DNA of 64,000 nucleotides from Heliocybe sulcata (taxonomy: Eukaryota > Basidiomycota > Agaricomycetes > Gloeophyllales > Gloeophyllaceae): contig ML213542.1 in the NCBI GenBank assembly GCA_004369045.1, forward strand, positions 54,170-118,169. The letters are read 5' to 3'. The notes beneath the pieces were generated by a model, which searched no databases, was not told where the DNA came from, and saw nothing but the letters and a program-made list of their open reading frames with translations. Positions 10,458 to 20,772 of the stretch are shown here, piece after piece; position 1 is the stretch's first letter; every line of letters starts with the position of its first letter. Position numbers and translations under genes: made by a program.

Positions 10458-11193
10458 GACGAACGGAGATTATCACCGTGAAATTTGTCAATACGCCCTC
10501 CGCATGATGATTCTACGATGCGTACCGCATGCTGTTTACCGAGCATATATAGGCATGGGCCTATCACGAAACGGTATTGGAAAGTGTCGCAGTGAATTAT
10601 ATGGCTGACAACGCGAGACTCACTGAATACGGAATAAAAGCCTGCATGCTCGTATGGGCAACACTCTTTGTACAAATGACGAGGATAATGAGTCCCACCA
10701 GTGATGTTTCGATTCTCTCCTGTATGATGTTCATTGAAGTGACCACGATGGATTTCATGAAGCTCAGAATCCCACGCAGGCCAGGTGAAAGTGCGTACTT
10801 TCCGCATATTGCGCCACGCACACTTTCAATACTGCATACGACTTTGAAGGAGGTTGTGCTTTGCCGCTGAACTTACCTGCCGTGCCTCATCCGCACAGCC
10901 ACCATCACCTGATGAGACGAATTGCCACAACAGCGCGTCTATTCTTCCGCTCCTCGACTCGGCTCCTCAACTCGAATCAGGTTTGCACCTCCTCTATTCT
11001 GCTCCCAATACACCAGGCTCAAGAAAGCCGTAATGATGTTTGGCCGAGTCTCTGGGTGCTCACGCAAGACTGCTCTTCCACCAGTCCTCGAGTCGCACTC
11101 CTGGAAAATGTGCTCCTCCAACAAAGCCTCTATGTGGTCGGGTGTGCTGCGAGCAAGGTGCGTATTGTTTCAAAATTTGATCTTGAACGTGGC
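10458..11193. other. Intergenic stretch without a supported gene
   Basis: Overlapping short frames on both strands show no recognisable domain. A CACAGCCACCATCACC motif near 10896 is also found near 2520, so parts of the upstream regions of copies A and B are related. Confidence 0.4.
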
Positions 11194-11277
11194 GGCTGAC
11201 ACTGTCGGTAGGAAGATCTCGGATGAGTGAACGCATACTGTCAGCCAACCTGGCTGACACGTCCAGAGCAGTATAAA
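11194..11277 (+). promoter_or_regulatory. Core promoter of M copy B: palindrome plus TATA box
   Basis: A distal GGCTGAC lies at 11194-11200. The palindrome GTCAGCCAACCTGGCTGAC is perfect in its 7-nt arms (11240-11258), and TATAAA follows at 11272-11277 after 13 nt. The ATG at 11278 abuts the TATA box, so translation more likely starts at 11329, again 57 nt after the start of TATAAA. Confidence 0.7.
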
Positions 11278-11328
11278 ATGCCCTCGACTTCGCTCAAGGC
11301 TCTTTCCGCCTCCTGGCATCTGTCTACG

Positions 11329-13407
11329 ATGAACGCTACCGCTATCAACACCGTCAACGACCCTGCGGAGCGTGCGTCCATCGTGAACACCGTCGCACTC
11401 TTTGTCGGTATCTTCTTCTTCATCCTCTTGGTCTCCCTTGTGTGTTCGCCCTCCTTGGCTGCACTTGAACCGTATGACTCCTGGATTTATGCCCGTCAAA
11501 TGGCTCAACTCCGCGAGGAGGCTTTGTCCGGGACCACTGAGGAAGCAGTACGTCTATCGAGTGTTTGTAACAGCTCTTCATAATTGACGAAATATTAAGG
11601 TCGAGGAGAAGTTGGAAGATGTGACACAGACTCCCTCTGTTCCCGCTGACAAAGAGGCAATGGTAAGTCTACAACGTCGCTTCTATATACCAAGGTGGCT
11701 GACATCAAGCCTCCTGCAGGACGACAAAGTAGATCAAGCCCGCACCTGGAAGGACAGGCGGACCCATGTTCGCGACTGGCTGGTACGACGGGTACGTCAA
11801 ATCATCTCCCCTTGCGAACTATCTACCCACATGTATCACAGCGCCTTGCGATCCGCTGGTTCTTTGCGAGCATCTGGAGCTGCATCCTCCGCGTCTTCCG
11901 TATCCAACCCACGCTGATCCTCACATCTCCCTCCGGAAATGCCCTTCCTCTGGCGTCTACTGTCTCAAACATCTGCCGCGACACGGTATCCGAAATCCCA
12001 GAGACTATCAACGAGAAGGACATGTCGGAAGGAACAGGTGCATCGCCGGTCCGGGAGAGAACTTGGATACGTCGTTGGTTTAGCAAGAAGGTATGTCTGG
12101 CGAATTGGTTTCATTCACGAGGATTTGATCATTGATTGTTACTCTCAGAATTCCACTGTTCTTGCTCAGGAGAAAGCGTCGGTACGTGTTCTCTTTGACA
12201 GTGCATAACCTTCGAGCTGACATGTGGTCATCGTACAGAGGGACAAGACAGAAAGCCGTACTTTGAAGGACCGCTGGAGTGCTATGCGCACCCGGCTTGC
12301 ACGAAGCGTACGTGCCATAGATTCTCTCATCCAAGCATTGACTAATAGGCGCCGTAGGGTCTCGCGATCCGCTGGTTCTTTGCCAGCATCGGGAACTGCG
12401 TCCTCCGCGTCTTGCGCATCCACCCCACACTATCTCTCACCTCCCCCTCCGGCAACGCCCTCCCACTGCCCTCCACTGTCTCGGATGTTGGCCAAAACAT
12501 GGTATCCGAGATCCCTCAGCAGGACGCCAGGCGGCTGACGGCCATGACCTGGGTTAATTGGCTGTGGTGGCACCAGCAGGATGTTGACGAGCGGCTGGAA
12601 GCGGAGATGGCGGGTCTAGCGGACTTGGGAAGCAACATGGATACGGGATCGAGGTCGTCTATCTTCGGCTTGCTCACGAGTGTGTTCGACTCCTGGTCCG
12701 ACTGGTCCATCCCCGCTATGAGCGCCGCTACTGTCCCCGGTCAGCCTATGTCCGGGGGTGAAGGTGTTCTTTCTACGATGGAGGATGCAGCCAACTTGGG
12801 CAACACAGGATCAAGGTCTTCGCTCCTCAGCTTACTCTCGAAGGAGTTCGACACCTGGTGCGACTGGTTCTTCGACACTATGAACGCCGCTACTGTCCCC
12901 GGTCAGCCTATGTCCGGGGGTGAAGGTGCTCCTCCTACTAGATCCAGCCGCCTGTCGACGATCCCAGAGGAAGATGAAGAGTCTCCCGTTATGCCCGGTA
13001 CTCTTCCCGCTAACAGTGCCGATGACAAGACCGCCGTTGCCGACACTAGCTACCTGGAAGAGGAAGATATCACCACGCTCTACTACACTGCTAAGGCACT
13101 CTCTCTCGCTGAAGAAGGCCAATCCGCTTCCGCGAAGAAGGACGCGATGGTCCCCAGCTCTTGCAAAGTCGACATCACGGACCTCCTCGCGCGCTCCTCT
13201 CGCCCTATATCGTTTGTCCCGGGTACGCCACTGAAGAACGACGCGGTCCGCTTCACGCCACGGCCTCGCCAGATCCCGGAGCTCAAGATGGAGGAGGTGG
13301 TCGCGCGCCCTGTGATTCCCAGGATCTACGTCGGTCGGCACAGCATCTATGCGCCGCGGAGAGCGCCGCCCGCCGTCAGGATGCCTGAGCGGGGCGTGTG
13401 GTTCTAG
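11329..13407 (+). CDS. M-family membrane protein, copy B (two-module form)
   Basis: Family unknown. Exons 11329-11547, 11600-11662, 11720-11791, 11842-12090, 12149-12181, 12239-12307 and 12358-13407 join to 584 residues. The N-terminus differs from copies A and C: MNATAINTVNDPAERAS, then a hydrophobic segment at about 18-39. The basic-helix module occurs twice: RTWKDRRTHVRDWLVRR then LAIRWFFASIWSCILRVFR, and RTLKDRWSAMRTRLARS then GLAIRWFFASIGNCVLRVLR, each followed by SPSGNALPL. The tail matches copy A through RPRQIPELKMEEVVARPVIP to PERGVWF. The end of exon 4 (INEKDMSEG...RRWFSKK) corresponds to exon 2 of copies A and C, so the one-module genes look like recombinants carrying another membrane exon. 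No disabling change seen. Confidence 0.75.
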
Positions 13408-14345
13408 GAAGGTGTGGGAGGTGATGGCGTGGGGAGAGGAGTAGGGTGGGGGCGGGGGTGAGGAAAGAAGAAAAGAAAAAAAAAACATATCTCAAGTCTC
13501 GGCTCGCATCAACTTCAACTTTCGTATCAAGTTTCCATATCCTCGGCCGCGTTCTTCTTCAAAGCGTGCCGAGGGTTTCGTGTTTGGCTTTTGGGAGCAT
13601 CGGTATAATCTTCTTATTGCGCGCTTGTTTCGAGAGTCGTCTATCCACTGCACCCCAGCACTCATGCACCGTCCTACCACACTCTTCCTGCCGCCGTCCA
13701 ACTCCTTGGTTCAGAACCCCGACGCAGTCCGTCTCATGGACCACTCATGCTGCTGACACAGGTGGTGCGAGAGGACTTGATCACCCTCTTGCACCAGCGC
13801 CGGGGACTTGATCACCCCCGGCGCCCTTGGCTGAGTTGCACTTGTGCTCGGCCTTGGCCTTTCGGCGTCGTGCTAGATGATGGGGGACGCCCCTGATAGC
13901 GCGCGAACTTGCCAGTCGGCTGAGCGCAGTTTTTTGCTTGGAGTGCCCTGCTCCTTAGGTGGCGGATGGTCTGGACGTTTACCTGGAGCTATGGACAGGC
14001 GGCTTCTTCACGCAGATGGACGAGTGGTTAGCATTTGGGATATGAGTCGTCGGTCGCATGTCAATCACCCCGCGACTGCCAGACCCGACGAAGCCTTCAA
14101 GGTCAAATCCCACCTCATCATTCCCCTGGACGCGTTCGGTGGCAGGGTAACGGTTGGAGGTTGAGGAGGTGGCGCGAATGCTGGGTGAAGTTGATAGTCG
14201 TCTCGAGAAGCTTGCGCGCGATAGAAGATTATCTCGCTGTTGGATGGTTACCTTTATTTATAACTTCATATCCCGTAGCTGTACGTTTTGATTTCCAATT
14301 CGGAGGTTTTCAGGCGACCTTTAAGGGAGAGAACTCGTAAGGATG
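13408..14345 (+). repeat. Conserved 3' flank of M gene B (S element)
   Basis: It matches the flank of copy A from the CDS end to the GGGAGAGAACTCGTAAGGAT segment. A short deletion lies before the hairpins (near 13738-13750), where copy A has GGGAAGCTCATCCATG. Confidence 0.7.
13764..13824 (+). other. Tandem hairpin pair HP1/HP2
   Basis: HP1 is 13764-13795 and HP2 is 13797-13824, separated by one base. HP2 is fully paired here (GCGCCGGGG with CCCCCGGCGC). It starts 357 nt after the stop of copy B. The loops are both ACTTGATCA. Confidence 0.65.
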
Positions 14346-14636
14346 GATATAGATTCCGGCAAGGTATTCCATCCTTCGCTGAGATGCCGAGGCATGGACC
14401 GAAGTGAAGGAAGTTAACTTATCTTAGCTGTCATTATCAGGCGCGGAGACTGTTGTGGGAACGGGAGTTTTGGACGTCTCCATCGAGTCGATAGTTGGAT
14501 CCGTGATTGGCAAGAATAATCAATACGAGACTAAGACAAAGGAGCCCATGACGCACCAGGGCATCAAAAGACAGCATTCCGCAATTGTGAATGCATTTCC
14601 TTGAGAAGCTCTGTGGCGGATCTAAAATTGAGGCAC

Positions 14637-15506
14637 GATAATGACTAAGATGTGAAAAAAGAAAAGAAAAGAAAAAGAAAAAGAAAAAGGAAAAGGAAAA
14701 GGAAAAGGAAAAGGAAAAGGAAAAGAAAGATCGGGGTTGGCTCTAAGAGCCCTTTTGTCAATGCAATCTGAAGTCTAGCAACTGTATGATGCACTATGTA
14801 CCATCCGGTAATTTATTCGATTTTTCTTCCCGGCCTATGGCCGGATATTTCATGTGGTGGCCCAATTCAAACCCCGCTCAGTATCTGGCCGGGTTTGAAC
14901 CCCGCTCATTATCCGAGCGCTCTGCTGCAGAGATACGCTCAGCATCAAGTGGCATCAAAATTTACACCATCTAATGAACTGCATTTTAGAAGATTTATAG
15001 GTACATATATAGCATGCAATACAGCCGGGTCCGCTACAAGGCTGCATTTCTATTTCCCGCCACATGTCCGGGATTTGCCGTCGAGCGTCCGATTTAATCT
15101 CCGACCTCTGAGTGTCACCAAGCAGGGAGAAGGCTTAGGCAATCTACTGACAAGTGCTGTTTGCCATCTGATATAGCTTAAGTTTGAGCATAACATTACG
15201 GAGAACACCTCCACAGAAAGGTCTGAATATATAGGTGATTCTTGAATCCAAATGCTGATACAGGTCCCGGCCATCCTATAGCGCTCTAGAGGTACAGCAC
15301 TTACATTTACTTGCCAACTATATTTACTGATATAATATCACCATTAATCTCCTGTTCTTAATGAGCTTGAGGGATCTCTGTCACCAGGAATCAATCACAA
15401 CGAGCATTTCATACTGCAGCCACAGACGACGCCACGTTCGGGCTTTGAATGTGCTTACGTAACTCCGCTCATTATCATTATCTTACACCGCAGTGAGTAG
15501 CGCCCC
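14637..15506. mobile_element. Insertion of about 870 bp upstream of F2
   Basis: The alignment of the F-box upstream regions is broken here. The flanking sequence is nearly repeated on both sides (AAAATTGAGGCAC at 14624-14636, AAAATTGAAGCCAC at 15507-15520), as expected for a target-site duplication. The insert has no coding potential. On the minus strand about 14895-14960 reads like a decayed tRNA (GCAGAGCGCTCGG, then GGGGTTCAAACCCGG), which suggests a tRNA-derived retroposon; this is tentative because the tract at its left end is purine, not a normal tail. Confidence 0.4.
14654..14729 (+). repeat. Purine microsatellite, (GAAAA)n to (GGAAAA)n
   Basis: A 76-nt pure-purine tract begins as irregular GAAAA units and becomes regular GGAAAA units. 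It lies at the left end of a segment that is absent from the equivalent place in the F1, F3 and F4 upstream regions. Confidence 0.9.
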
Positions 15507-15545
15507 AAAATTGAAGCCACACCACGGGGATCACGTTCTTGAGAA

Positions 15546-15559
15546 CACGTGACCACGTG
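15546..15559 (+). promoter_or_regulatory. Paired CACGTG motifs upstream of F2
   Basis: Two perfect CACGTG hexamers lie 2 nt apart, about 105 nt before the F2 start. This is the classical site for bHLH factors such as Pho4 or Cbf1. Similar pairs precede F3, F4, K1 and K2. Confidence 0.5.
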
Positions 15560-15663
15560 ATGTGAACCTCTGCTCCAGTTCGAAGTTCGAGTATCATATC
15601 TCGGATGGTACCTTCTTCTGGCCGCAGTATCTCCTCTGTCTCTCAGGTAGCAAATTGTATCCT

Positions 15664-17210
15664 ATGTCTCTAAACAACTCAATGCCTGCCATGAGCTGTA
15701 CCATCGAACCAGGAGCTCAGCTAGATGATCTGAGGTATGGTCTGCGGGACCCGTCATTGAAGGTGAGTCGGTATGTTTCAGCTAGTGAGTCAATCTTTAC
15801 AAGTGCTGACCCCATGGGCGAATGAAGGCTGATTATGGCAAGACGGACGCCGGACTTCTTTTCCCAGACCTACTACACATAATATTCAGCTTCGCCTTCG
15901 ACAGCCTAGGCAATGGCTTTGCGACCCTTCCCAAGGCCCGTGCCGAGTCGTCCTGGCTATCTCGACGCTACAAGGCGTCCTGTAGTATGGTGTGCAAGCA
16001 CTGGAGGGATTCTGCAGTCCCAATGCTGTACGGTCATGTCGTACTACGTCGTGACTGGCAGCTATTTCGTTTCCTCAGGACACTCAACAGCCGGTCCAAC
16101 TCATTCGCTTATAGGAGAATGGTCAAAAGTCTTGTTGTGGATCTCGATAATGGTTACGGTTCCGCCGGATCTTTTGCTGATCACATGATGGGGGAGCTAC
16201 TATTGTTGTGTCCCAATCTAGCCGAGCTGGCGTACAGCCCGTCACAGAGGACTAGATTATCTGACGAAGCAGTATCACTCATCGAGCGGCTTGATCCATC
16301 TTTGGTCACTTGCCTCGCGCTTGGAGAGAAAATAGACGCAACCCCTGACTTGCTACAATTCCTTCAGGAATTACCCCGACTACAAGTGCTGTCTTTGCAC
16401 TCTGGACGTCAGCTATTCCAGACGCTGAGGAAACACCCTGTCAGCCTCCCCCATGTCACGACTCTGTCCCTGACCTTGGACTCTAACGTGACATCTGGTT
16501 TTGCATTATCGACTCCATCCTTGACAAGTCTTTCGATAAGTTTTGGCCCCTCCTGGACTGATAACCCTAATGAGGTAATTGGCGAAATCACCGCGACCGT
16601 AGGCCAATCTCTGCGATACCTGGATATCGCTTGGGAGGACGCTTACGACAGTAAAATCCCTGGCATCTTTGATCTAAATGTGCTCGAACCTTGCCATGCG
16701 CTGCGTCATCTAGTTGTATGTGGTGTATCCTCCTTCGTCGGCACCCATGCTACCATCCGCTTCTTCGACGTATGGCGACATCTCATGTCTATGAGTGAAT
16801 GGAGGGAGGCGGAGCAACTTGATCCGGACGAGCTCATCAAGAATCAACTTCACGTTGAGCTACTACGCGCGCACCTCCCCAACATTGTCAGCATCAGGGT
16901 CTTCGACAACTCTCTTCGACGCTCGATTCCCGATCTTCCGACCATCTTATCTCCCATGGGATGCGAGCACAGAAGCCTACGAGTACACGTTCTTGGCAGC
17001 ATCATCTGGGACACCCCGACTATGGTCTTCGACGAATCTCGACTCGACCAAAGACGTGGAGGAGTTCCTCTACGTCATAGTGTTGACGAGTTTGTGTCGA
17101 AATACAAATATCTGGGCATCACCATTCCAGACGAGTCTGATTCAGATTCAGATGTTGAGGGATGGGAGGTTGGGGACACCGGGAGCACAGTGTTCTCCGA
17201 ATATGAATAA
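15664..17210 (+). CDS. F-box protein, copy F2
   Basis: Exons 15664-15762 and 15828-17210 give 493 residues. The F-box-like part reads LLFPDLLHIIFSFAF and SCSMVCKHWRDSAVPMLYGH. Leucine-rich spacing follows (LPRLQVLSLHSG, LPHVTTLSLTLDS). It is closer to F3 than to F1: F2 and F3 share the run RQLFQTLRKHPVSLPH and the phrase EAVSLIERLDPSLVTCL. The 65-nt intron is at the same place as in F1. The acidic end reads DESDSDSDVEGWEVGDTGS. It is followed within about 620 nt by M copy C on the same strand. Confidence 0.75.
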
Positions 17211-17640
17211 GATGGTAATTCCTTCGGTGATCTCACCGAATGAAGCCGTGATGCTCGGGAAATACAAGGCACTGCGTGCACGGCTGTCACTGTCAGTCAA
17301 CGGTGCACGTTGTGGTCTAACAGCCTACCCACTTAGCTTTTGCAGATGTCATGTAGACGGCCCTCTATGCGCCATACGTCTAAAGTGTGTACACATATCC
17401 CTATTCTATTCCAAGGGCGCGAGATCCTACTGTGTGGCTCACGACTGTGCTTTCACTTCCTCTGTGAACGTTCAAGTATCGAGGTAGCTTTCGCTCCCTT
17501 GGGTCGGTTGATTGTACTTATTGAACAGTATATCCTTCTTCAACCGCAGCGGGCAGATTAAGGTCGGAGAAGTCGATGAAATAGCGTCGAAAGGCCACCA
17601 GCACATCCGAGTCACTGTACGTCACTGCCTCCATTGCCAA
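17211..17640 (+). repeat. 3' flank of F2, shared with F1, F3 and F4
   Basis: Landmarks are a CGGTGCACGTTG motif shortly after the stop, ACACATATCCCTATTCTATT, and a final CAACCGCAGCGGGCAGATTAAG...ATTGCCAAATC. The same order is seen at 8055-8260 plus 8630-8645, 33401-32990 (minus) and 56771-57125. It marks the end of the duplicated F-box unit. Confidence 0.55.
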
Positions 17641-17754
17641 ATCGTTGCACTACTTATCCTGAAATCAGATGTATGATCCTGTATATGGTGGCTGACGAGT
17701 ATCATGATCCACTCAGAATTTAGATCGGGTCGGCCGCGGGATGCCTGCCATGTT

Positions 17755-17781
17755 GGCTGACAGTCTGCAGAGCAGTATAAA
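17755..17781 (+). promoter_or_regulatory. Core promoter of M copy C, palindrome decayed
   Basis: The right arm GGCTGAC (17755-17761) is kept but the left arm has become GCCTGCC. TATAAA is at 17776-17781, 14 nt on, and the ATG is 57 nt after its start. The decay coincides with a frameshift in the gene. Confidence 0.6.
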
Positions 17782-17832
17782 GCTACAGACGTCTCAGTCT
17801 GGACCTCCGTTGTACCTTGTCCTCTTACAACA

Positions 17833-19525
17833 ATGTACACCGCCGCTACTACCGCCAACACTGCCGCCACGAGCGCTCCTGTTCCTAGGGAGCCCGCAGG
17901 TCTTAGCATCGCCATCGAAGTAGTCATAAGCTTCTCCTTCTTGGTCGTTCTCATCTTCTTGTCTGCCAAGTACTGGCATGTCTGCTTCCCCTCCTATGGT
18001 GCCGAGCCTCGTCAAGTAATCTGCCCCACTCGCGCGTACCAGACAGAGGTGCTGCCCAGGACCATTGCGGAAGCGGTATGTGCAGCATGCGATCAACATA
18101 TCTGATCGTAACTGATGGAGCTTCAAGGTGAACGAGAAGTCGAACGGGACAGCGATTTCCGCGGAGAGCTCGTCGATACGTCGTTGGTTTAGCAGAAAGG
18201 TACGTCGGAGGATTTGACTTGATTCACGAGGATCTGATCATTGACTTATACCTGTAGAGTACTCTCATTCGTACCAAGGGGGAGGAACCGGTACGTCTCT
18301 CCTTTGAGGATGTGTAACAGGTCGCTGACATGCAGTTATCGCACAGATGGACGAGACGGTACCACGTGCTTGGAAGGCCAAGTGGATTGCGATGCGTACC
18401 TGGCTTGCACAAAGGGTACGTCAAACGAGCTCTCTCCTTCTCGTCCAACGGTTGAGTGACAAGTACTACAGGGTCTTGCGATCCGATGGTTCTTCGCTAG
18501 CATCGGGAACTGCATCCTCCGCGTCTTGCGTATCCGACCCACACTATCCCTCACCTCCCCCTCCGGCAACGCCCTCCCACTTCCCTCCACTGTCTCGGAT
18601 GTCGGCCAAAACATGGTATCCGAGATCCCACAGCAGGCTGACGGCCATGACCAGGGTTAGTTGGCTGTGGTGGCACCAGCAGGATGTCGACGAGCGGCTG
18701 GAAGCCGAGATGGCGGGTCTCGCGAACTCGGGCAATAACACGGATACGGGATCGAGGTCGTCTATCTTCGGGTTACTTACGAGCGTGTTCGACTCCTGGT
18801 CCGACTGGTCTATCCCCACTATGAGCGCCGCTACTGTCCCCGGTCAGCCCATGTCCGGGGGTGAAGACGTTCTTTCTACGATGGAGGGTGCAGCCAACTC
18901 AGGCAACACAGGATCACGGTCGTCGCTCCTCAGCTTACTCTCAAAGGAGTTCGACGCCTGGTCCGACTGGTTCTTCAACACTATGAATGCCGCTACTGTC
19001 CCCAGTCAACTGGTGTCTGGGGGTGAAGGTGTTCTTCCTACTCGATCCACGCGCCTGTCGACGATCCCAGAGGAAGAGGAAGATGAATCTCCCGTCATGC
19101 CCGGTACTCTCCCCGCAAACTCCCCGACGGCCGCCGCCGACGACAAGACCCGCATCGCCGATACCAGCTACCTGGAAGAGGAGGACATCACCACGCTCTA
19201 CTACACTGCCAACGCACTCTCTCTCGCTGAAGAAGGCCAATCCCCTCCCACGAAGAAGGACGCGATGGTCCCGAGCTCTTGCAAAGTCGACATCACTGAC
19301 CTCCTTGCGCGGTCCTCCCGCCCTGTATCATTTGTCCCGGGTACGCCACTGAAGGACGACGCGGTCCGCTTCACGCCTCGGCCTCGCCAGATCCCGGAAC
19401 TCAAGATGGAGGAGGTGGTCGCACACGCTGTGATTCCGAGGATCTATGTCGGTCGGCACCGCATCTACGCGCCGCGGAGAGCGCCGCGCGCCGTCAGGAT
19501 GCCTGAGCATGGGGTCTGGTTTTAA
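17833..19525 (+). pseudogene. M-family copy C, frameshifted by an 11-nt deletion
   Basis: Exons 17833-18075, 18128-18199, 18258-18290, 18347-18415 and 18472-19525 correspond one to one to copy A and are nearly identical over the first four. In the last exon copy C lacks 11 nt (GACACCAGGCG in copy A) after CCACAGCAG, near 18637. Normal splicing then runs into TAG about 20 nt later, removing both repeats and the conserved tail. If the 56-nt intron before exon 5 is retained, the frame stays open from 18347 to 19525 and regains the tail (56-11 is divisible by three). Exon 3 differs from copy A mainly by amino-acid changes (STLIRTKGEEP against STVVCTEGEAP). It may be dead or make a variant protein; the sequence alone cannot decide. 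Confidence 0.65.
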
Positions 19526-20485
19526 GGGGGCGTTTAGCGGTGACGGTATGGGGAGGCGGGGGGTGGGAGTGGGCGGGAGGAGTGAAGAAAATCAAGCAAA
19601 GAAAAAACCCATATCTCAAGTCTCGGCTCGTGTCAAGTTCAAATTTCGCATCAAGTTTCCATATCCTCTGCCGCGTTCTTCTTCAAAGCGTCCCGAGGGT
19701 TTCGTCGTTGGGGTTTGGGGAGCATCGGTATAATCTTCTTATTGCGCGCTGGCTTCTAGAGTCGTCTATCCATTACAGCCCAGCACTCATGCACCATCCT
19801 ACCACGCTCTCCCTGCCCGCCGTCCAACTCCTTGGTCCGGAACCCCGACGCAGTCCGTCTTGTGGACCACTCAGGGAAGCTCGTCCATGCTGAACGACGC
19901 TGCTGACGCGGGTGCTGCGAGAGGACTTGATCACCCTCTCGTACCAGCGCCGGGGACTTGATCACCCCCGGCGCCCGAGGCTGAGTTGCACTTGTGCTCG
20001 GCCTTGGCCTTTCAGCGTCGCACTGGATGACGGGGGACGCCCCTGATAGCGGGCGGACTTTCCAGTCGGTTAGGCGCAGTTCTTCGCTTGGATGCGGTAG
20101 CAAAGCCGAAGCTTGTGGCGGGCGTCTTCACGTGAATGGGCGAGTTGCCAGAACTTGGGATACGAGCAGTCGGTCGTCCGTCAATCATACGGGGACCGCA
20201 ACGCTCGACAAGGCCTTCAAGGTGCAATCCCACCCCCTCGCCCCCATAGACGCGTTCGGTGGCAGAGTAGCGGTTAGAGGTTGGGGAGGTGGCACGGATG
20301 CTGGGTTGACGTGGATAGTCGTCTCAGGAAGCTTGCGCGCAGCAGAAGATTGTTTCGGTGTTGTATGTTCCGTTGTAGTTATAGCTTCACACCCCGTAGT
20401 TGTACACTTTTCATTATGGTTCAGAGAACAGTCTCACGCAACCCCGGAGGGAGGGAACTCGTAAGCATCGATATAGATTCTCGCA
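19526..20485 (+). repeat. Conserved 3' flank of M copy C (S element)
   Basis: It matches copies A and B throughout, with a deletion between GCTTGTGGCGGGC and GTCTTCACGTG where copy A has a further stretch. It runs tail-to-tail into gene K1. Confidence 0.65.
19911..19974 (+). other. Tandem hairpin pair HP1/HP2
   Basis: HP2 (19947-19974) is fully paired. HP1 keeps its inner stem CGAGAGG/CCTCTCG, here with a perfect C-G where copies A and B have G-U. The outer arms changed to TGCTG and GTACC, so they pair only partly. It starts about 386 nt after the stop codon. Confidence 0.6.
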
Positions 20486-20772
20486 AGGTATTAGTAGGAA
20501 TTGTCGACGCTGTCGTGCTGTCAGAGATAGGAAACGAGGAAGAAAATCTTGTGAATCGTTGAAGGGCCATAGTGCGCTGCGCTGTGAATACATGATATAG
20601 ACTTACGAATGTCATGAAGTGCTACGCTTGATAGTACAAGGTACAGACAACATTACAGGCGATGTCTCAACCAAGGAGTCACCGACCCGTCTCAGCCAAT
20701 GGTCAATTACCGGCCTGTAATCCGTAATCGCGAGTAGTAGTCCACCAAGTCTACTAGAATTTACGAAGTCCA

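Noticed and set aside
11278-11328. ATG at 11278 as start of M copy B
   Set aside because: It directly follows the TATA box, so it would lie upstream of any transcription start. The ATG at 11329 has the same 57-nt TATA spacing as the paralogues.
12224-12538. Reading frame in M copy B that would retain the last intron, as in copy C
   Set aside because: In copy B this frame ends at a stop (RTPGG) because the 11 nt are present, so retention is not productive there.
14880-14970. A functional tRNA on the minus strand
   Set aside because: The B-box-like GGGGTTCAAACCC is offset in its stem and no full acceptor stem or anticodon arm can be built; treated as a decayed tRNA-like sequence.
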